Below, one piece after another: positions 51,890-61,436 of a stretch of DNA of 64,000 nt; positions within the stretch are counted from its first letter, which is position 1, and each line of letters begins with the position of its first letter. The stretch is from Microbacterium sp. (lineage in GTDB: Bacteria > Actinomycetota > Actinomycetes > Actinomycetales > Microbacteriaceae): positions 1-64,000 of the forward strand of contig NZ_QFPF01000002.1 in the NCBI RefSeq assembly GCF_003248605.1, given 5' to 3'. The notes below the pieces were generated by a model that was given only the letters and a program-made list of their open reading frames with translations, ran no database searches and had not been told where the DNA came from. A program made the translations under genes and the position numbers.

Positions 51890-53951
51890 ACTGCGGCAGC
51901 GCCTGACGCAGCTCGTCGAGCCACGCGCGCGCGTTGCCGTCCGAGGGGGCGCGCCAGTCGCCGCGGGGCGAGAGCGAACCCGCGGCGGCGACCTTGGGTC
52001 CGTTCGGGATCGCCGAGCGCTTGAACTGAGCGAACCCGAAATAACGCTGCAGGAACACCTCCAGCCAGCGCACGATCTCGGTCAGGTCGTAGGAGTACCG
52101 ATCCCTCTCGGGAAAGCCGGGGGGCCAGGCTCCGGCATCCGCGTCCTTCCACGCCTCGAGGGCGATGAAGGCGATCTTCGAGGGGCGCATGCCATAGCGC
52201 AGCACGTGGAAGAGGGTGAGGTCGTGCAGGGCGTAGGGACCGATCTTGTCCTGCGTCGACTGCACCTTGCCGTCCTGCCCGGCGGGCACCAGCTCGGGAC
52301 TGATCTCGGTGTCGAGCACGGATTGGAGCACTCGCGCCTCGCCCGCATCCACACCCTCGCCGGCGGCGATGACCCACCGGATCAGGTGCTGGATGAGGGT
52401 CTTGGGAACGCCCGTGTTGACGGCGTAGTGACTCATGTGGTCGCCGACCCCGTAGGTCGCCCAGCCGAGGGCGAGCTCGGAGAGGTCCGAGGTGCCGATG
52501 ACCATGCCGCCGTTCTGGTTCGCCAGGCGGAAGAGGAAGTCGGTGCGCAGCCCCGCCTGCACGTTCTCGAACGTGATGTCGTAGACGGGCTCGCCGCCGG
52601 AGAAGGGGTGTCCGATCTCGGCGAGCATGAGCGCGGCGCTCTCGCGGATGTCGATCGTCTCGATCGTCGCGCCCACCGACTCGGCCAGCGCGATCGCGTT
52701 GGAGCGGGTGTGGTCGCTCGTCGCGAATCCCGGCATCGTGTAGGCGAGGATGTCGGAGCGCGGCCGCCCCATACGGTCCATCGCGCGAGCCACGACGAGC
52801 AGGGCGTGCGTGGAGTCGAGACCGCCGCTGACGCCGATGACGGGCTTGGGATCGCCGATCGCGCGCATGCGCTGCACGAGGCCCGACACCTGGATGTTGA
52901 ACGCCTCGTAGCAGTCCTGGGCCAGGCGTTCGGGGTCGTCGGGGACGAACGGGAACCGGTCGAGCGTGCGTCGCAGCCCTGCCGCCGTGCGGGATCCGAG
53001 CGTGAACGGGATGCGGAAGAACTCGTCCGCGCGCGCGGCGTGGGTGCGGCGGTTGTCATCGAACGTGCCCTGCCGGGCGCGATCCTGACGGATGCGGTCG
53101 AGGTCGACGTCGGCGATGCTGCGGCGCGGTCCGTCGGGGAACCGCTCGGTCTCGGCGAGCAGGTTGCCGGCCTCGTAGATCATGGTCTGCCCGTCCCAGG
53201 ACAGGTCGTTCGTCGATTCGCCGGCGCCCGCGGCCGCGTACGCGTACACGGCGAGGCAGCGCAGCGACTGCGACTGGCACAGCGCCTTGCGATCGTCGGC
53301 GCGGGCGATCGTGATCGGGCTGCCCGAGAGGTTGACGAGGACTGTCGCTCCCGCCAGCGCAGCCTCGGCCGAGGGCGGGATCGGCACCCAGACGTCTTCG
53401 CACACCTCGGCGTGCAGCACGAGGCCGGGGACGTCGGTGGCCTCGAAGAGCAGGTGGGGACCGAACGGCGCCTCGACGCCCGCGACGGTGATCCATCGGG
53501 CGTCGGCTCCCGTGAGGTCGTCGCCGGGCGCGTACCAGCGCCGCTCGTAGAACTCGCGGTAGGTCGGCAGATACGACTTCGGCGCGACGCCCAGCAGCTC
53601 CCCCCCCTGGATCACGAGGGCGCAGTTGTAGAGGCGGTGGCGGTGGCGCAGCGGGGCACCGACGACGAGCACCGTCCCGAGATCGGCGGACGCGTCGATC
53701 ACTCGGGCGACGGCGTCCTCGACGGCGTCGAGCACGGCATCCTGGAGCACGAGGTCGTCGATGCTGTACCCCGACAGGCACAGCTCCGGGAACACCGCGA
53801 CGGCCACGCCCTCGGCGTCGACCGCGCGCGCCTCGTCGATCACGGCGTCGGCGTTCGTGCGGGGATCGGCGATCGCGACCGGGATGGTGCACGCCGCGAT
53901 CCGGGCGAACCCGTGCCGGTAGGGATTCTCGAACGGCAGGCTCTCGTTCAC
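51876..53951 (-). CDS. nadE: Glutamine-dependent NAD(+) synthetase
   Basis: A 691-aa fusion. The nitrilase-type glutaminase domain (1-280) has Glu in VFPELCLSGYS, Lys in PKSYLPTYREFYE and Cys in AEVCEDVW. The synthetase domain (about 330-640) has the P-loop SGGLDST and the STQD/K-type loop QSTQDKIG. It makes NAD from deamido-NAD, ATP and glutamine in the cytoplasm. Full length and intact. Divergent from the TM0106-type gene, with 62 bp between starts. Confidence 0.95.
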   Translation of the reverse strand: MNESLPFENPYRHGFARIAACTIPVAIADPRTNADAVIDEARAVDAEGVAVAVFPELCLSGYSIDDLVLQDAVLDAVEDAVARVIDASADLGTVLVVGAPLRHRHRLYNCALVIQGGELLGVAPKSYLPTYREFYERRWYAPGDDLTGADARWITVAGVEAPFGPHLLFEATDVPGLVLHAEVCEDVWVPIPPSAEAALAGATVLVNLSGSPITIARADDRKALCQSQSLRCLAVYAYAAAGAGESTNDLSWDGQTMIYEAGNLLAETERFPDGPRRSIADVDLDRIRQDRARQGTFDDNRRTHAARADEFFRIPFTLGSRTAAGLRRTLDRFPFVPDDPERLAQDCYEAFNIQVSGLVQRMRAIGDPKPVIGVSGGLDSTHALLVVARAMDRMGRPRSDILAYTMPGFATSDHTRSNAIALAESVGATIETIDIRESAALMLAEIGHPFSGGEPVYDITFENVQAGLRTDFLFRLANQNGGMVIGTSDLSELALGWATYGVGDHMSHYAVNTGVPKTLIQHLIRWVIAAGEGVDAGEARVLQSVLDTEISPELVPAGQDGKVQSTQDKIGPYALHDLTLFHVLRYGMRPSKIAFIALEAWKDADAGAWPPGFPERDRYSYDLTEIVRWLEVFLQRYFGFAQFKRSAIPNGPKVAAAGSLSPRGDWRAPSDGNARAWLDELRQALPQFTTR

Positions 53952-54013
53952 CCGCCCAGTCTTGCACCGATGCCGCCGGGTGGATGTCGGAGCCCGCCGC
54001 TAGCCTCGAACCG

Positions 54014-57000
54014 ATGCGTTACACACCCGCCACGGCTGAAAGCCCCGCCCGCCTCGTCACCAGCGCCAGCGACCTCAAGGCCGCGTCCGAGTGCGAGTTC
54101 GCGTGGCTGCGGGCGATCGACGCGAGGCTGGGTCGGGTGCCCGCGGTGCAGGAGCCCGAAGACCTCACGCTCGAGCGCGCGGCACGCCTCGGCGACCGCC
54201 ACGAAGAGCGCGTCCTCGAGCGCTACCGCGCCGAGCTGGGGGCCGGTGTCGTCGAGATCCCGCGCGCCTCGTCGGCCGACGCCGCAGCGCTGGCCGAGGC
54301 CGCGCGGGCGACCCGCGAAGCGCTCGGCTCCGACGCCCGCGTGGTCTTCCAGGCGGCGTTCGCGACCGACGACTTCGTGGGCTTCGCCGATTTCCTCCTG
54401 CGCGACCCGGACGGGCGCTGGGTCGTGCAGGACACCAAGCTGGCCCGCCGCGCACGCGTGACCGCGCTCATGCAGCTCGCGGCATATGTCGAGCAGCTCG
54501 ACCGGCTGGAGGTGCCGCGCGCCGATCGTGTCGAGCTGCTGCTCGGCGACGGCACGACGAGCGTGCATGCCGTCGACGACGTGCTGCCGGTGTACCGGCT
54601 GCGGCGCGCGCGCCTGTCCGTCCTGATCGAGGACCGCCGCATCGCCGAGGGCCCCGCGATCGCGCCCGCGGTGTGGGGCGATGACCGCTTCGTCGCCTGC
54701 GGCCGCTGCGCCACCTGTCAGATCGAGGTCGAGTCGGCACGGGATCTGCTGCTGGTCGCGGGCATGCGGCCCTCGCAGCGCGACCGGCTGCGGGCGAACG
54801 GGGTGCAGACGATCGACGAGCTGGCGGCAGCCGACGTCGCGGCCGTGCCGCCGGGGATGAACCCCGAGGTCTTCGCGCTGCTGGTCACCCAGGCGGCGCT
54901 CCAGCTCGAGGCCCACGAGTCGGCAGCGCCGCCCTACCGTGTGGTCGCTCCGCGCGCGCTCGGAGCACTGCCTCCCGCCGATCCCGGCGATCTCTTCTTC
55001 GATTTCGAGGGCGACCCGCTCTACACCGAGGGATCGGGGGGAGTGTGGGGGCTGGATTACCTCTTCGGCTGGGTCGACGATCGCGAGCAGTTCTCCTCGA
55101 TCTGGGCACACTCGTTCGCCGCCGAGCGCGAGGCGCTCGAGCGCTTCCTGGCGTTCGTCCGGGTGCATCGCCTCGCGCACCCCGGCATGCACATCTACCA
55201 CTACGCCCCCTACGAGACCAGTCACCTGTTCGCCATGGCTGCGCGCCACGGCGTCGGCGAGGCCGAGGTCGACACCCTGCTGCGCGATGGTGTGTTCGTC
55301 GACCTGTATCCGATCGTGCGGCGGGCGCTGCGCGTGGGGTCGCGCTCGTACTCGATCAAGAAGCTCGAACCCCTGTATATGGGCGAGGAGCGCCGCGAGA
55401 GCGACGTCCAGCGCGGCGATGAGTCGATCGTGCGGTACGTCGAGGCGCGGGCGCTGGCCGATGAGGGCGAGACGGCGGCAGCGCAGCGCATCCTCGACGA
55501 CATCGGCGACTACAACCGGTACGACTGCGTCTCCACGCGGCGCCTGCGCGACTGGCTGCGCGAGCGCGCCGCCGAACACGGCGTGCCGGCGGCAGCCGAT
55601 CCCGAGTCCGAGAGCACGGGGTATGCGCCTTCGCCGCGCGCCGAGGCGCTGGCTCGCCGCGCGGATGCCCTCGCGGCCTCGCGCCCGCCGGGATCGGCAG
55701 GCGACGTCGGCGACGACGAGCGTGCGCTGCGCCTCGCGGCCGCCGCGATCGACTACTACCCGCGCGAGGCCAAGTCGTTCTGGGCCACCCACTTCCTGCG
55801 CCTGCGCGAGCCCGTGGGCGTGTGGGATCAGGCGCGCGACGTCGTCGCGCTCGATCGTGCCCGCTGCGAGGTGCTCGAGGACTGGCATCGCCCCGAGGGT
55901 CGCCGCGTCGATGTGCGCGTGCTGAGGCTCGTGGGTGAGCCCGCCCCCGGCACACGTCTCAAGGTGGGCACCGACCCCTTCGCGCTCTACGAGCTGCCCG
56001 CACCCTTTCCCTTCGAGGCCTCTCCGCGCTGGATCCACGCCGATCGTCGCGTGAAGGTCATCGACGAGAGCGACGACGGCGCGATCGTCGAAGAGACCTC
56101 GGTGTCCGGCATGACGTGGGCCCCGCTGCCGATCGCCCTGACCCCGGCCGCGCCGCCGCGGGCGGGCAACCAGCAGTCCGCGATCGACGCATGGGCAGAT
56201 GCGCTGATCGACGCCGACGGCGAGCTGCCCGCCGGTCCTGCCGCCGACATCCTGCGCAGGCTCCCGCCCCGCGGCGTCTCGGACATGCCCGCGCCCGGCA
56301 CCCCCGTCGACGCCGCCGAGGTCGTGGCGGCCCTGCGCACCCTCGATCGCAGCTACCTCGCGGTGCAGGGCCCTCCCGGCACGGGCAAGACGTACATCGG
56401 ATCCCACGTCATCGAGCGCCTCGTGCGCGAGCACGGCTGGCGTGTCGGCGTGGTGGCGCAGTCCCACGCGGTCGTCGAGCACATGCTCGAGCGCGTCGTC
56501 GCGGCGGGGGTCCCGCCCCGACTCGTGGGCAAGGCGCCGAAAGACGAGAGTGCGCGCCCGGGCTACACCGTGCTGCCCAAGAACGGCGTCGCGGCATTCG
56601 CGGCCGAGAACGCCGCGACGGGCTACGTCATCGGCGGCACGGCATGGGACTTCAGCCACGAGGGACGCATTCCGCGTGCGTCCCTCGATCTGCTCGTCAT
56701 CGACGAGGCGGGCCAGTTCTCGCTGGCCTCGACGATCGCGGTGTCGCTGGCCGCATCGCGGCTGCTGCTGCTGGGCGATCCCCAGCAGCTGCCGCAGGTC
56801 AGCCAGGGCACGCACCCCGAGCCCGTCGACACGTCGGCGCTCGGATGGGTCATGCGCGATGAGGCCGTGCTGCCCTCCGGGTACGGATTCTTCCTGCCCG
56901 AGAGCCGGCGCATGCATCCCGCCGTCGCGCTGCCCGTGTCGCACCTCGCCTACGCGGGGCGACTCGCATCCCACCCGTCGGCGGCCGTGCGCGAGATCGA

Positions 57001-57514
57001 GGGTGTGGCGCCGGGCGTGCAGATCTCGCCGGTGACGCATACCGGCAACACGACGGCATCCCCCGAGGAGGCGCTGCGCGTCGTCGAGATCGCCCGCGCG
57101 CTCATCGGCAGGCCCTACCGCGACGTCGCGCTCGATGACGCGGGCGGCGCCGACCCGGTGCCCGCGCGCCCCCTCGAGGCGACGGATCTGATCGTCGTCG
57201 CGCCTTACAACGCCCAGGTCGCCACGGTGCGCCGGGCACTCGATGAGGCGGGCTTGCCGGGCGTGCCGGTCGGCACGGTCGACATGTTCCAGGGGCAGGA
57301 GGCGGCGGCGGCGATCGTCACGCTCGCGGCGTCATCGGGGCGCGATGCTCCGCGGGGCCTCGACTTCCTCCTGCTCGCGAACCGCCTCAACGTCGCGATC
57401 TCACGGGCGAAGGTCGCCGCCTACCTCGTGTACTCGCCCGCGCTGCTCGACGATCTTCCGCACACGCCCGAGGGCGTGGCCCGGTTGAGCGCCTTCTCGC
57501 GCCTCGTCGGGTGA
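54014..57514 (+). CDS. TM0106-type RecB-like nuclease fused to an AAA/UvrD-like helicase
   Basis: An 1166-aa protein. The N-terminal RecB-like nuclease segment (about 20-240) has Cys27 and CGRCATC (229-235), the one-plus-three Cys layout of the Cas4/AddB iron-sulfur cluster. An RNase-H-like domain (FFDFEGDP) follows, and from about residue 780 a superfamily 1 helicase with Walker A GPPGTGKTYIG, Walker B VIDEAGQFS and the late motif NVAISRAK. Start ATG 54014 fits TAGCCT-N7-ATG; ATG 53984 is an alternative. A DNA repair or defence role is likely but not established. Confidence 0.85.
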   Translation: MRYTPATAESPARLVTSASDLKAASECEFAWLRAIDARLGRVPAVQEPEDLTLERAARLGDRHEERVLERYRAELGAGVVEIPRASSADAAALAEAARATREALGSDARVVFQAAFATDDFVGFADFLLRDPDGRWVVQDTKLARRARVTALMQLAAYVEQLDRLEVPRADRVELLLGDGTTSVHAVDDVLPVYRLRRARLSVLIEDRRIAEGPAIAPAVWGDDRFVACGRCATCQIEVESARDLLLVAGMRPSQRDRLRANGVQTIDELAAADVAAVPPGMNPEVFALLVTQAALQLEAHESAAPPYRVVAPRALGALPPADPGDLFFDFEGDPLYTEGSGGVWGLDYLFGWVDDREQFSSIWAHSFAAEREALERFLAFVRVHRLAHPGMHIYHYAPYETSHLFAMAARHGVGEAEVDTLLRDGVFVDLYPIVRRALRVGSRSYSIKKLEPLYMGEERRESDVQRGDESIVRYVEARALADEGETAAAQRILDDIGDYNRYDCVSTRRLRDWLRERAAEHGVPAAADPESESTGYAPSPRAEALARRADALAASRPPGSAGDVGDDERALRLAAAAIDYYPREAKSFWATHFLRLREPVGVWDQARDVVALDRARCEVLEDWHRPEGRRVDVRVLRLVGEPAPGTRLKVGTDPFALYELPAPFPFEASPRWIHADRRVKVIDESDDGAIVEETSVSGMTWAPLPIALTPAAPPRAGNQQSAIDAWADALIDADGELPAGPAADILRRLPPRGVSDMPAPGTPVDAAEVVAALRTLDRSYLAVQGPPGTGKTYIGSHVIERLVREHGWRVGVVAQSHAVVEHMLERVVAAGVPPRLVGKAPKDESARPGYTVLPKNGVAAFAAENAATGYVIGGTAWDFSHEGRIPRASLDLLVIDEAGQFSLASTIAVSLAASRLLLLGDPQQLPQVSQGTHPEPVDTSALGWVMRDEAVLPSGYGFFLPESRRMHPAVALPVSHLAYAGRLASHPSAAVREIEGVAPGVQISPVTHTGNTTASPEEALRVVEIARALIGRPYRDVALDDAGGADPVPARPLEATDLIVVAPYNAQVATVRRALDEAGLPGVPVGTVDMFQGQEAAAAIVTLAASSGRDAPRGLDFLLLANRLNVAISRAKVAAYLVYSPALLDDLPHTPEGVARLSAFSRLVG

Positions 57515-57515
57515 G

Positions 57516-58148
57516 TCAGACGGTGCCGTACAGCCGATCGCCGGCGTCGCCGAGCCCGGGAACGATGTAGCCCTTGGAGTTCAGGCGCTCGTCGAGGGCA
57601 CCCAGCACGAGGGTGACGTCCTTGCCGTCGACCTGCTTCTCGATCGCGGCCACACCCTCGGGCGCGCCGAGCAGGCAGATCGCGGTGACATCCTGCGCGC
57701 CGCGGGCGAAGAGGAACTCGATCGCGGCCCCGAGCGATCCGCCGGTGGCGAGCATCGGGTCGAGCACGAAGCACTGCCGATCGCTGAGGTCATCGGGCAG
57801 GCGCTCGGCGTACGTCGTCGGCTCGAGGGTCTCCTCGTTGCGGACCATGCCGAGAAAACCCACCTCGGCGGTGGGCAGCAGGGTGACGAGCCCCTCGAGC
57901 ATGCCCAGGCCGGCGCGCAGGATGGGCACGACGATCGGGCGGGGATCGGCGATCTTCACCCCCATCGTCGTGGTGACGGGCGTGGTGATCTCGATGGGCT
58001 CGACCCGCACCTGGCGGGTGGCCTCGTAGGCGAGCAGGGTGACCAGCTCGGAGGTCAGCTGACGGAACACGGGCGACGGGGTCGTCGCGTCGCGGAGCAC
58101 CGTGAGCTTGTGGGTGATCAGGGGGTGGTCGGCGACGTGCACACGCAT
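57516..58148 (-). CDS. upp: Uracil phosphoribosyltransferase
   Basis: A 210-aa UPRT of normal length. PRPP-binding loop [19 protein letters not shown] and uracil-binding C-terminus [17 protein letters not shown] are intact; [14 protein letters not shown] is the family signature. It converts uracil and PRPP to UMP. TAGCCT-N6-ATG (58155-58160) gives a leaderless start. Convergent with the TM0106-type gene. Confidence 0.95.
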   Translation of the reverse strand: MRVHVADHPLITHKLTVLRDATTPSPVFRQLTSELVTLLAYEATRQVRVEPIEITTPVTTTMGVKIADPRPIVVPILRAGLGMLEGLVTLLPTAEVGFLGMVRNEETLEPTTYAERLPDDLSDRQCFVLDPMLATGGSLGAAIEFLFARGAQDVTAICLLGAPEGVAAIEKQVDGKDVTLVLGALDERLNSKGYIVPGLGDAGDRLYGTV

Positions 58149-58157
58149 ACGGACAGG

Positions 58158-59279
58158 CTACCTGTCGGAGCGGTCGCCGCCGGGGGCGTCCTCCTCGGGC
58201 GGATGGATCTGCCACGCCGCGCCGAGGACGACATTGTCGGTCAGCAGCAGCATCGCCTCGCGCGCATCGACGTGGGGTGTGCTGAAGCTGACGAGGCTGA
58301 TGCCGCGCGCATCGGGGTTCTCGAGCCAGTAGTCCGCAACCAGCAGTGCTGTGCCCTCGGCCTCGAGCTCGGCCGCGCCGGAGGAGGTGTGGACGTGTCG
58401 CACGAAGGGCCCCGTGGCGGTCCGGGCGCGCGAGAGGTCATCGGCCTCAGCGAGCGCGGGTCGCAGACGCTCCACGACGGCGTCGAGGTGGGTGCCCGCG
58501 GGCGCCTCGCCGAGCTGCTGCGCGTAGGTCGTGACGCTCAGCGCCGCGGCGGCGGACTCGGTGCGTCGCACGAGGAACGCCATCTCGCGGCCACCGCCCG
58601 CCGCCGCCGCGCGGGCGGTCGAGGTGAGCCACGCGGTGAGCTGCCCGCGCAGCACCGGCGCCGTGGCCAGCCCCTGCAGCTGGCGTCCGACGAGGGCCGC
58701 GACATCGTCGGTGGTGCGGGCGGAGTCGGTCAGATCGATGCGCGCCCAGTCGTCGGGCAGGGCCAGCTCCAGGCCCGCGATCCGCTCACCGGGGCGCAGA
58801 CCGTGGGCGGGGCCGTCGTCGCTCTCGGTGATCCAGCGCACGGGATCGTCCGAGGGGTCCGGGGCGAGGGCTGCCAGCACATCGTCGATCTCAGCGGTGA
58901 CGGGGTGGGGCCCCGCGGGGTCGAAGTCGATCCGGAGCAGGAGGTGACGGTACGACTCGATCGTGCCCGCGAGCGACGCGCCCGTGCGGATGGCGAATTC
59001 GCGCTGCGGATCGTCCTGCACGAAGTCCGCGAACGCCTGCGTCGACGAGAATACGCACAGCACCCATCGCCGCTCGCCCTCGGCGTCGTCGGCCGAGACC
59101 ACGCGCGTCTGGGTGCGCCCGTCGGATCCGCGCAGCAGCGGGACGATGACGTAGTCCTGCCGCAGCGCACGACCGATCGCCGCGACGTCGACCGCCGCGA
59201 GGGCGGCCGCGAGCCGGGCGGACCCGACATCCGTCGAGGGGGCGACGGCCAGGGACGGATCGTCGGGGGAGAAGCTCAT
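58158..59279 (-). CDS. Hypothetical protein with SseB-like N-terminus
   Basis: A 373-aa soluble protein. Residues about 35-110 (ALRQDYVIVPLL to RWVLCVFSSTQAFADFV) resemble the SseB domain seen in secretion-associated proteins. The remaining part is of no family I know. It has its own CAGGAT-N6-ATG start but follows the WXG100 operon in the same direction, 37 bp away, suggesting a related function such as immunity or secretion support. Confidence 0.6.
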   Translation of the reverse strand: MSFSPDDPSLAVAPSTDVGSARLAAALAAVDVAAIGRALRQDYVIVPLLRGSDGRTQTRVVSADDAEGERRWVLCVFSSTQAFADFVQDDPQREFAIRTGASLAGTIESYRHLLLRIDFDPAGPHPVTAEIDDVLAALAPDPSDDPVRWITESDDGPAHGLRPGERIAGLELALPDDWARIDLTDSARTTDDVAALVGRQLQGLATAPVLRGQLTAWLTSTARAAAAGGGREMAFLVRRTESAAAALSVTTYAQQLGEAPAGTHLDAVVERLRPALAEADDLSRARTATGPFVRHVHTSSGAAELEAEGTALLVADYWLENPDARGISLVSFSTPHVDAREAMLLLTDNVVLGAAWQIHPPEEDAPGGDRSDR

Positions 59280-59316
59280 CGGTCCATCCTGCCAGCGGGC
59301 GGACGCGCAGCGGGGG

Positions 59317-59667
59317 TCAGCACGCGGCGCGCAGCCGCTCCGCCGCTGTCTCCGACCCCGTCACGAACATCTCCGCCACCTGCCGGAAGCGGCGCCCGTT
59401 CGCGGGGATGCCGGGCGGGTCATCACGCTGACGCTCGGACACCTCGTACAGCAGTCCCTCGGTCACAACCGCGCCGTCGTCGTGGGAGAGTGTGCGGCCC
59501 GCGATCCACGCGAAGCGGGGGATGCCGGCATCCGATGTCGTGACGAAACCGCGGAAGGGCGCGTCTTCCGGCAGCGGACGATCGGCCGACAGCGGCCCGC
59601 TCCAGCGTTCTCCGCCGCACACGATGATCACACGGTGGTCGAAGGCGCGCTCGCCCACGCGCGTCAC
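59317..59667 (-). CDS. Hypothetical protein coupled to the WXG effector-like gene
   Basis: A 116-aa protein (VGERAFDHRVIIVCGGERWS) whose start overlaps the stop of the 448-aa gene by 4 bp. The tight coupling is what one expects of an immunity or chaperone protein for the preceding product. No motif confirms this. It has no signal peptide or membrane helix. Confidence 0.6.
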   Translation of the reverse strand: MTRVGERAFDHRVIIVCGGERWSGPLSADRPLPEDAPFRGFVTTSDAGIPRFAWIAGRTLSHDDGAVVTEGLLYEVSERQRDDPPGIPANGRRFRQVAEMFVTGSETAAERLRAAC

Positions 59668-61010
59668 GGCAGCCTCATCGGCACGTCGACGTCAGTCACC
59701 CGTCCGACCGTCGGGTCGACCGGGCTGCCACCGCGGAACACCCACTCGGCCCCGCCGCCCGGCATGCCGTCCAGGGGCAGAGCGTGCCGGACGTGCTGCA
59801 CCTGCGTCGCGTCGGTGATGTGCCCGATCGAGAGCGTGTCCGCGTAGTTGACATCCGGCAGCCCGAGGCTCTCACGGTGGTGGGCGAGGGTGCGCGGGTC
59901 GGTAGGCGACCACGAGCCTCCGCCCGCACCCGACCCGCTGCTCGCGCCGGGGCGCGTGCCCCACAGCCGGAAGGCGTCGTCGCCGTTCTGCGGGGCCGCG
60001 ACGGGGGTGCGCCAGAGGCTCTCGGACTCCGCCATCGCGCTCGGGCGCACTCGCAGCGCTTCGCGCACGGTGAGCGCCTCGCCGGCCCAACCCGACTGCA
60101 CGCGGGCGAGGTTGTTGATGCGCGCCGCCGCCGCCGCCGATCCGACCAGGCGCGCGGCGGCGCCGAGGCCGACGACCGAGAGCGCCGCACCGACGATGCT
60201 GATGACCGCCTCGGTCCAGCTGCGCTCACCCGTGGCCGCCAGGGCGATGTTGCCGACCGCGTTGACGATCGCGGCGATGCCGGCGATGAGCAGCAGGGCT
60301 GCGGCGAGCACCTGTCCGATCACGGGGATCCACGACACCACCAGCGCCAGCACTCCCGCGATCGTCGCCACCCAGCCGGCGACATCCGTGATGACGGCGA
60401 CGACATCGGCGCCCCAGTCCTGCCACCACGAGTCGCCCAGACCGTCGTCGGCGGTCGTGTTCTCGATGCGGGTGCGTGCGGTCTCGGCGGCGCGGTCTCG
60501 CGCGCCCACGGCATCGTGGACGCGACCCTGCGCGCCGGCCACGCGGGAGCCCGCGAGCCGGTTCTCCCCGAGGGCGTCGTCGGCGAGATTCTCATAGCGC
60601 AGCACCGTGGCGGGGTCGGTCGCGTCCGAGGCGAGGCGCAGGTAGCGCCGTTGGGCGCCCGCCGCGCTCTCCTGCTCGGTGCGCGCTTCGCGGGCGGCGT
60701 AGAGCGCCGACAGCGACTCCGACTGCGCGCTCTCGAGAGTGCTCGCGTAGTCGATCAGCGCGTTGCCGGTCTCGCGATATCGGGTCTGCGCTCGCGAGAT
60801 GTCGTCGGCGACGGTGCGTGCGGTCTCGCCCAGCGTCTCGAGGGCCTCCGACACCGTGCCCTCGAGGCTCAGGGAACGCAGGCGCATCGCCGTCCGCGAG
60901 ATCGCGGCGGCGACATCCACATAGTCCTGTCCGCCGGCGCGGACGATCGACGGGTCGCCGGGAACGGGATCGGTGGCGAGGTCGAGCGCCGACCAGTCCG
61001 CGGGCCTCAT
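59664..61010 (-). CDS. LXG/WXG-like membrane-associated protein, possible T7SS effector
   Basis: A 448-aa protein. The N-terminal half (to about residue 190) is long and helical (LRSLSLEGTVSEALETLGET, ARTEQESAAGAQRRYLRLAS), like LXG/WXG effector stalks. A hydrophobic hairpin follows at about 205-260 (WVATIAGVLALVVSWIPVIG), then a Gly/Ser linker (SSGSGAGGGS) and a C-terminal segment of about 60 residues that could be a toxin domain or a stub. It overlaps the WXG100 gene by 4 bp. Start ATG 61010. Effector role is inference from architecture. Confidence 0.6.
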   Translation of the reverse strand: MRPADWSALDLATDPVPGDPSIVRAGGQDYVDVAAAISRTAMRLRSLSLEGTVSEALETLGETARTVADDISRAQTRYRETGNALIDYASTLESAQSESLSALYAAREARTEQESAAGAQRRYLRLASDATDPATVLRYENLADDALGENRLAGSRVAGAQGRVHDAVGARDRAAETARTRIENTTADDGLGDSWWQDWGADVVAVITDVAGWVATIAGVLALVVSWIPVIGQVLAAALLLIAGIAAIVNAVGNIALAATGERSWTEAVISIVGAALSVVGLGAAARLVGSAAAAARINNLARVQSGWAGEALTVREALRVRPSAMAESESLWRTPVAAPQNGDDAFRLWGTRPGASSGSGAGGGSWSPTDPRTLAHHRESLGLPDVNYADTLSIGHITDATQVQHVRHALPLDGMPGGGAEWVFRGGSPVDPTVGRVTDVDVPMRLP

Positions 61011-61333
61011 ACGGCCCTCGGGATGCCGCGGGTGCCGGTCGCCCCCGCGGGCTGCTCGGCGAACGCATCGGCGAGGTCGGAGTCGGTCTGCGCGAAAGCG
61101 TCGGCGATCGCGTCGGTGGCCTCGCCCAGCCCCTCGATGGTGCCGAGCATCTCCTCGCGGGTGTCGTCCCACGAATGGGCGAACGAGCGCACCGCGTCGG
61201 CGAGGCCGGGGTGTCCCGTGGCGTCGGCGATGCGCTCGCTGCCGACGTTCGCGTCGCGGAATTCCGACGCTATCGTCCTCAGGTCGCTCGCGATGTCACG
61301 CACGGCGTCGAGATCGAAACGCAGATCAGCCAT
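61007..61333 (-). CDS. WXG100-type small helical protein
   Basis: A 108-aa all-helical protein (RFDLDAVRDIASDLRTIASE) with SWDDTREEM at mid-length in place of the canonical Trp-x-Gly turn, matching ESX/WXG100-like partners. GGAGGAGG lies before the ATG. It is the first gene of a four-gene run and lies 44 bp from the palindrome at 61378. No T7SS core gene (EccC) is in the window. Confidence 0.7.
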   Translation of the reverse strand: MADLRFDLDAVRDIASDLRTIASEFRDANVGSERIADATGHPGLADAVRSFAHSWDDTREEMLGTIEGLGEATDAIADAFAQTDSDLADAFAEQPAGATGTRGIPRAV

Positions 61334-61377
61334 GGCACCCCTCCTCCGCAGTCGAGTCTATTGACGGGCGGACCGAG

Positions 61378-61405
61378 CGCCGATGGGGAGAACTCCCCAT
61401 CGGCG
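61378..61405. promoter_or_regulatory. Perfect 28-bp palindrome between tadA and the WXG100 operon
   Basis: CGCCGATGGGGAG (61378-61390), a 2-bp centre AA, then CTCCCCATCGGCG (61393-61405): 13-bp arms without mismatch. It abuts TAGGCT (61406-61411), a likely -10 of tadA, so it occupies the promoter. The genes on both sides point away from it, which argues for an operator and against a terminator. The binding protein is unknown. Confidence 0.6.
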
Positions 61406-61436
61406 TAGGCTCGTGCGGGTCACCAGGAGGTCAGCC

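Noticed and set aside
54681-54740. Cas4 protein of a CRISPR system
   Set aside because: The Cys pattern is Cas4-like, but the protein is an 1166-aa nuclease-helicase fusion with no cas neighbours.
59525-59537. Further copy of the ACATCCGATGT operator
   Set aside because: Reads GCATCCGATGT, one mismatch, inside a coding sequence of an unrelated gene; similarly CCATCCGATGT near 21767 and AGATCCGATGC near 24814. Treated as chance.
61378-61405. Rho-independent terminator
   Set aside because: Both neighbouring genes point away from it, no T-tract follows, and it abuts a promoter -10, so an operator is favoured.
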